This document shows positions 59,901-64,000 of a stretch of DNA of 64,000 nucleotides, piece after piece (position 1 is the first letter of the stretch; every line of letters begins with the position of its first letter). The position numbers and the translations under genes were made by a program. The notes below the pieces were generated by a model. The model ran no database searches and was not told the DNA's origin. It worked only from the letters and a program-made list of their open reading frames with translations. The DNA comes from Bisporella sp. PMI_857 (Eukaryota; Ascomycota; Leotiomycetes; Helotiales; Helotiaceae): contig JAJSPD010000099.1 in NCBI GenBank assembly GCA_021307315.1, positions 1-64,000 on the forward strand, in the 5' to 3' direction.

Positions 59901-62608
59901 CAGATCTAACTACTAAGCTTACCTCCAGTTTCTGGACAGCAATACATTACGCAGGGGCGAGAGGCCACGACGAAATTATCACGCTTCTTTTGGACGCGGG
60001 TGTGGACATCAGCATTCAGACGAAGGTTGGAGGGGGACCAATTCATACAGCAGCCCGTTCAGGACAGGTTTCAAGCGTGAAATTGCTCGTTAGTCGAGGT
60101 GCAAACATCCACTCCTTGTCAAAATCGCAAGAAACACCATTATTCGAGGCAGCCAGAAATGACAGCAGCCAGATGGTAGACTATCTCCTGAAGAATGGCG
60201 CTGCTATCAACATCGAAAATTCTTCAAAACAAACCCCTCTCCATATCGCGGCATATAACGGGCAAGAAACCGTTCTGAGAATTCTGGTCGAAAAGGGCGG
60301 AAGAATGTCTCCTATTGATCAGAATGATTATGCCTGTTTTCATTTCGCTGCATCCACAGGCTATGTTAAGATCGGTAAATATCTCCTAAGCCAGAAGCAG
60401 AGCATGGAAGCGCGAGGCAACCGAACCCATTCAGCTGGGAATCTTACACCGCTTCACGTTGCGACAACTGAAGGACATGAGGACTTTGTACGATTCTTGC
60501 TAGACGAAGGTGCAGATCTCAACGCGGTAAACCAAGAAGGGGCAAATGCTCTACATTTAGCTGCCTCCAACAATCGGCTTGCTATTGCGCGACTCCTAGT
60601 ACAAAAGGGTCTAAGTGTTGAAAGTCTTACCAACGCCAAGACTACGCCTCTTCAGCTTGCCGTAACCGCTAAACACGTGGATTTAGCAGAGTTTCTTCTG
60701 GACCAAGGAGCAGATGTAAATGCCGTCAACGGGACGAGTTCTGCGCCTTTATTAATAGCAACCCAACATGGACCTTTTAAACTCGTCGAGCTTCTGGTCC
60801 GAAAAGGCGCCGACAAGAAGATCAAAGGAGGAGGGGGAGAGTTTGGGGTCTTACACATTGCTGCCTGTTTCGGGCAACTTGACACACTTAAATTTTTCAT
60901 TGACGAAGGATTGAATTTGGAAGAGCCAGCCGGAGACGGCGCTACCCCGCTAATCACTGCAACTGCCTGCAGCAATGAGCCCGGAATAAGGATGTTGCTC
61001 GACCGAGGAGCGAATCTTTCTGCAACTTGCCCAGCATTAAACGGTAGTACGCCGGTTATACAATGTGCACGAACTGGAACGCCGGCAATCGTGAAACTTT
61101 TTGCATCACTGGGTGCTGATCTCAAAGTTAAGACTACAACTGGGTGGACGGCCTTGCACCATGCGACTATTCCTGCGAAAGAGGATATGATTGACCTGAT
61201 TGTGGACCTCGAGCCTTCTTTGCTTGAAGAAGGAGATACCCTGGGATGGACACCACTTCATCGGGCCGTTTTGGAGAAACAACCGGTATCAATTAAGAAA
61301 CTTATTGCCAGGGGCGCGGTTGTTGACGCGAAGGCAACAGATGGTCGGACACCTCTTTCGGTAGCTGCGGGAACCGATTATGTTGAAGGGGTGGAGATTA
61401 TGGTCCAAGCTGGAGCTTCAATGACCAGTGTCTGCAATTATGGCTGGTCACCAATTCATTATGCCGCCTCTGAAAATCGATTGGAAGCCATGAAGAAACT
61501 AATCAGCCTCGGTTGCGATCCTCATCTTCCTATGAATACTGGCCATACGCCTCTCCACATTGGGGCGCAGGAGGGGCATCCGGAAGTGTTATCCCTTTTA
61601 CTGGAGTACAAAGTGAACATAGACACCAAGACGGAAAGAGGTTACTCGCCGCTGCATCTCGCTGCTGAATATGACCACCCCGAGTGTATTACTTTTCTGG
61701 TGCAAAGAGGAGCAGACGATAATCTCAGAGTAACAGAAAGCAAATCCACTGCGTTACATATTGCTTGTCAGAAAGGAAAGAAAGATGCGGTTCAGAGGCT
61801 CATTGAGATAGGAGCAGAGGTCAACCCAACCCGGGAAATGGGGTACACACCTCTCCTCGACGCCGTCTGGTATCAGCGAAAAGAGGTCAGCCTTTACCTC
61901 ATCCGCGAGGTTCCAAGTATCAACATCAACGCCAAGACCGAGAAGGGCCACACCCCGCTCCACCTAGCAGCGGAACATAATGATATAGATGTCGGCCGGG
62001 AGTTGATCCGAAACGGCGCCGACGTGGAGTCTCGTACAATCTCTGTAGGATTTACACCTCTCCATATTACAGCCGAGACGGGGAGCGACCTGATGGCTCG
62101 GCTCCTCATCTCCAACGGTGCATCTCTGAATTCAAGGACACTCGATAAACGGACCCCTCTTCATGTCGCTGCACAATTCAAGCAACCCAACGTCGCCCAA
62201 ATTCTGATAATGCGACGAGCTGAACTAAACGCGAAGTCCGAGACGAACTTCGGCGGGACGCCGCTTCACCTCTGTGCTGAATATGGGGTACTTGATGTCG
62301 CGGTCGCTTTGTGCGATGCTCGACCGGACTTCAACGCGCGTGATAAATTCCAGTTCACACCGCTTATGCGGGCGATAGTTTCAGGTAAACTTGAAATGGT
62401 GGAACTTTTGGTGTGGAAATCGGATTTGGCGCTGAAGGGGCAGTTGGGGTGGACTGCTCTACATTGGTGTGCGTATCAGGATAACCTACAGTTTGCTAGA
62501 ATCTTGATCAATGCTGGCGCGAGTAAGTGGATTAAGAATAATCAGGGACTTACAGCCAGGGATGTGGCGATTAGAATGGAGAAGAAGAATGCGCTTCCAG
62601 CGTTGTGA
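53909..62608 (+). CDS. Giant degenerate-Hsp70 / ankyrin-repeat protein (about 60 ankyrin repeats)
   Basis: N-terminus: Hsp70-like fold with VGIALGSNTASVSFLLPG in place of phosphate-1 (the usual DLGT Asp is absent), then DWGYSVKEEDE, CVTVPPWWGFGQRDTYAQYL, CEATASLVYYLSKNK, and CNVEDEITVRVV where GGGT-D is expected, so ATP binding is doubtful. IFDPILSQL and SRGAALYLDTAQ close the domain, which runs on through an intron (about 55604-55663) into ankyrins. From about 56035 to 62560 I count close to 63 ankyrin units, 52 of them in one uninterrupted frame from 57248 (consensus G.TPLHLAA..GH..IV..LL..GAD.N). Clear introns include 54012-style GTGTGC...CACAG in the N-terminus and 56481-56532. Four one-base homopolymer shifts are needed (GG 53990-53991, TT 54360-54361, CCC 56942-56944, CCCCC 57205-57209). 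The start at 53909 is tentative. Expected size is around 2,800 residues. Ankyrins would bind proteins; the role is unknown. Confidence 0.8.
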
Positions 62609-62734
62609 GTATCGCAATGCCGCCGTTGAGGCGGTTGGAACGATACTATTTCTGAATGTTTTACATAGCCATTATAAGATTGAAGAATTCACGACCATAC
62701 AAGACATTCCCTGCGTTATACGACTCTCAATGGG

Positions 62735-63348
62735 ATGTTCTATCCCCTAGTGGGGATACCACAATGTCTCTTCGTATGTCACTTTGATGTTCCACCTGAC
62801 CTGAATGTGCCCGGGAAACTCGAGCTGCTCGAACCAAAGGTGCGGTTACCTTCCACCCCAACGCTGCAAGAATTCGGATGAAATTTGCATATCATGTCTC
62901 ACGCGCCGTAGGTTTGGTTTCTGCAGTGCGACAACACGCTTCCGGTCAATTGGTATATGGATTTCGGACGGTCCAATGTCGTGCGAATTGTGGGATCACC
63001 ATGCAGCAGCTCCGGATCGGCTTTGAGCACCAAAGTAGCCACATTCCATTCAACGCCTACAAAACTGCGGTCACCGAAGGCGGTGTATATGAATTGCAGT
63101 TCTTTCCACTTTTCGCCTTCATGAATGGAATAGATTATTATACCGATCAATCTTTCCCCGCACTTCATCCCAAGATCTACCTGTACGAGGTGCGAGGATG
63201 CTCCCAACCGACGTCCTTCGACTTGCTGGAGTTGCCAAGACTCGGCAAACCGGCAATAGAAAGGAGCATTGACAGGACTAGTCGAGGAGGCGGAGTAGCA
63301 TCAGAGAACTGGACGGTTATCAATTTTCCTATCCGTATTTCTCTTTAA
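62735..63348 (+). CDS. Small conserved protein of unknown function (VYGFRTVQCRANCG family)
   Basis: Starts at 62735 with MFYPLVGIPQCLFVCHFDVP, followed by PGKLELLEPKVRLPSTPTL and QEFG; the frame then needs one extra G in GG at 62876-62877 to continue with MKFAYHVSRAVGLVSAV, VYGFRTVQCRANCGITM, GFEHQSSHIPFNAYKT and FPLFAFMNGIDYY, ending NWTVINFPIRISL at 63348. With the shift repaired in reading, about 204 residues form a mostly beta-strand pattern. I believe similar fungal proteins exist, but I know of no function. It follows the giant ankyrin gene by 127 bases on the same strand, which may mean a shared neighbourhood role. Confidence 0.55.
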
Positions 63349-64000
63349 GCTATGTCTCTAGTGTCTATGTTGTCGTAGTCATTATGTCGCCATTTTACGC
63401 TAATAGTTATCCTGTATATATAGGGATTTAGGTCCTAGCTCTGCTGCCTTTATTCACAAGTACATAATCCATCAATCAATCAGACGATTCTAATCTCAAG
63501 TCTGACCCTCGATGGGGCGCATCCCACAACCGCTCTATCTGTTGTTGACTTTTTGAAGAGTTCCTCATGAACAAATATGTCATTGAAGTTAAATTAACCT
63601 TAATGAGTGGTGAGATCATAAAATGATTAGATCCGGCATGCTGTGTTTTGCAGGACGTGTCACTGAATAAGCAGCAGTGAAGTCTTTTTGCCTTACTCAC
63701 TGCCAAGTTGTCTTGTGCACAGCTTCAATATATTGCTTACTACCTTAGTGTATGAAAGGAACCTTTGACTTTTAACAGTTCGTTTCATTGTCTCGGTTCT
63801 CATAGCAGGTGTAACATAAAGAGAGGCAGCAGGAGGGATTGCAATATAACAGGTAAGAACACGTGGCGAGCGCTGTAGTTGTAACAGTGATGTACTGATG
63901 TCAAAAGTATGCTTGTAAATCTAGCAGGAAAACTCAAGCTTGCCCTTCTCCAAAGAGCTCTAGCTTTTCCTTATATCCCATAACAGTGCTCAACAGTGCT
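63349..64000. other. Intergenic to window end, no supported gene
   Basis: About 650 AT-rich bases. No open frame, repeat or RNA gene is supported. Confidence 0.5.

Noticed and set aside
1..64000. CRISPR arrays, riboswitches, prophage or bacterial operons
   Set aside because: Introns and gene families are fungal; no regularly spaced repeats or bacterial signals were seen.

Overview
The window looks like nuclear DNA of a filamentous ascomycete (Pezizomycotina; a leotiomycete is a guess from overall feel). The reasons are short GT-AG introns of about 45-70 bp, a Zn2Cys6 regulator, an RTA1-family membrane protein, a secreted GH43 enzyme, a subgroup-C chitinase beside a LysM protein, Copia and Tc1/mariner-type repeats, and stop codons that mostly sit where CAA, CAG or TGG would be expected, as repeat-induced point mutation (RIP) produces.

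Layout. 1-8.3 kb is wreckage: a UDP-glucose 4-epimerase with one nonsense codon, then a dynamin-type GTPase cut exactly in its P-loop by a complete Copia element (126-bp LTRs, 5-bp target duplication), then the tail of a pogo/Fot1-type transposase. 8.5-17.2 kb is ordinary gene space: GH43 glycosidase, sterol glucosyltransferase, RTA1-like protein and the remains of a Zn2Cys6 regulator. 17.2-22.1 kb is accessory DNA ending in a decayed chromo/AT-hook/SANT protein. 22.8-25.5 kb encodes a fusion of a rhodopsin-like seven-helix domain and an MFS sugar permease. 25.9-29.2 kb is a graveyard of MITEs and solo LTRs. 29.3-37.3 kb is a divergent pair: CBM18/GH18 chitinase and a multi-LysM secreted protein. 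38.9-47.6 kb has two conserved fungal proteins of unknown function among fragments (an MFS transporter, an FAD oxidoreductase, a cytochrome b561 protein) and repeats.

The most striking part is 48.1-62.6 kb, a chaperone-themed cluster. It holds an ankyrin-bearing ClpB/Skd3-like AAA+ protein (minus), an Hsp70-like protein with a near-canonical nucleotide-binding start (minus), and, divergent from it, a giant gene with a degenerate Hsp70-like domain followed by roughly 60 ankyrin repeats (plus). A small conserved protein follows. Hsp70 and ClpB are the two halves of the known protein-disaggregation machine, so the cluster reads as a possible accessory disaggregase or surveillance module.

A caution applies to the whole window. 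Seven otherwise intact genes or gene parts need a one-base shift in a short homopolymer to stay in frame. This suggests consensus sequencing error rather than gene death at those sites. The nonsense codons in the epimerase, the glucosyltransferase and the Copia element are substitutions and are more likely real.
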